Below, piece by piece: positions 5,743 to 5,914 of a stretch of DNA of 5,914 bases. The position numbers and the translations under genes are program-made. Location: assembly GCA_029882235.1 (NCBI GenBank), contig JAOULB010000149.1:1-5914 (forward strand), read 5' to 3'. Under the pieces are notes generated by a model, which was given only the letters and a program-made list of their open reading frames with translations, was not told where the DNA came from and ran no database searches. The stretch's first letter is position 1; each line of letters opens with the position of its first letter. This DNA is from Gammaproteobacteria bacterium (lineage in GTDB: Bacteria > Pseudomonadota > Gammaproteobacteria > UBA6429 > Thiohalophilaceae).

Positions 5743-5914
5743 GTGCGATCGCCTCATCCAGTCGACCCACTCCTTGAATTTCCATCCCGCCTAATTTCGA
5801 TTTTGGCTTATTGCCATTAGGAACAATAGCTCGTTTGAAACCATGTTTCATTGCCTCACGTAAGCGCTCTTCACCATTGGGTACGGGGCGAATTTCACCT
5901 GCAAGGCCAACTTC
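5732..5914 (-). CDS. radA: DNA repair protein RadA, C-terminal fragment cut by window edge
   Basis: Reading leftward from the right edge, 60 codons end in TGA at 5734-5732. The peptide begins EVGLAGEIRPVPNGEERLRE, contains KHGFKRAIVPNGNKP and ends GVGRLDEAIALIR. This matches the C-terminal Lon-protease-like domain of RadA, where EVGL(S/A)GE(V/I)RPV and KHGF(R/K)RAIVP are highly conserved. RadA is a RecA-related ATPase that promotes branch migration during recombinational repair. The zinc finger, Walker motifs and KNRFG motif lie outside the window. The gene is convergent with the PilZ gene and overlaps its end by 11 bp. Confidence 0.94.
   Translation of the reverse strand, partial: EVGLAGEIRPVPNGEERLREAMKHGFKRAIVPNGNKPKSKLGGMEIQGVGRLDEAIALIR

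Noticed and set aside
5746..5753. GCGATCGC octamer (HIP1-like palindrome)
   Set aside because: It lies within the radA coding end; single copies are expected by chance and the gene content is not cyanobacterial.
1..5914. Search for CRISPR arrays, tRNA/rRNA genes, insertion sequences, phage or defence genes
   Set aside because: No regularly spaced repeats, no recognisable RNA gene, and no transposase, integrase or toxin-antitoxin gene; nearly all the DNA is accounted for by housekeeping or conserved genes.

Overview
The window looks like an ordinary chromosomal segment from a gammaproteobacterium of moderate GC content. The best guide to lineage is gene order. A leftward ffh faces a rightward ypjD (CcsA-like) and corB pair, as in Escherichia coli. 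A PA4608/MapZ-like PilZ gene sits tail to tail with radA, as in Pseudomonas. The genus cannot be fixed from the sequence alone. No mobile element, CRISPR array, rRNA or tRNA is visible.

Layout from left to right. Positions 1-1305 (minus) hold ffh, the SRP GTPase, which runs off the left edge just short of its C-terminus. Positions 1371-2135 (minus) hold a metallo-beta-lactamase-fold hydrolase resembling class II cyclic-nucleotide phosphodiesterases. It lies 65 bp upstream of ffh and probably shares its transcript. Positions 2136-2440 are an AT-rich divergent intergenic region that must carry promoters for both sides. Positions 2441-3253 (plus) hold ypjD, a polytopic membrane protein of the cytochrome c assembly (CcsA) family. 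Positions 3319-4608 (plus) hold corB, a CNNM/CBS/CorC_HlyC transporter-type protein with a TTG start. Positions 4703-5353 (plus) hold a tandem FHA-domain protein, also with a non-ATG start. Positions 5365-5742 (plus) hold a single-domain PilZ protein with an intact c-di-GMP-binding signature. From position 5732 to the right edge (minus) is the C-terminal end of radA, whose stop lies inside the PilZ gene.

Functionally, ffh and ypjD-corB are membrane-protein biogenesis, cytochrome-maturation-like and ion-homeostasis genes. The FHA and PilZ genes form a tight two-gene unit (11 bp gap, Shine-Dalgarno overlapping the stop) and are the most signalling-related part. The first FHA domain appears to have lost its canonical phosphothreonine-binding residues, while the PilZ protein keeps its ligand-binding residues. 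I found no clearly new system. The points most worth a second look are the FHA-PilZ pair, the cyclic-nucleotide-phosphodiesterase-like gene beside ffh, and the rare start codons.
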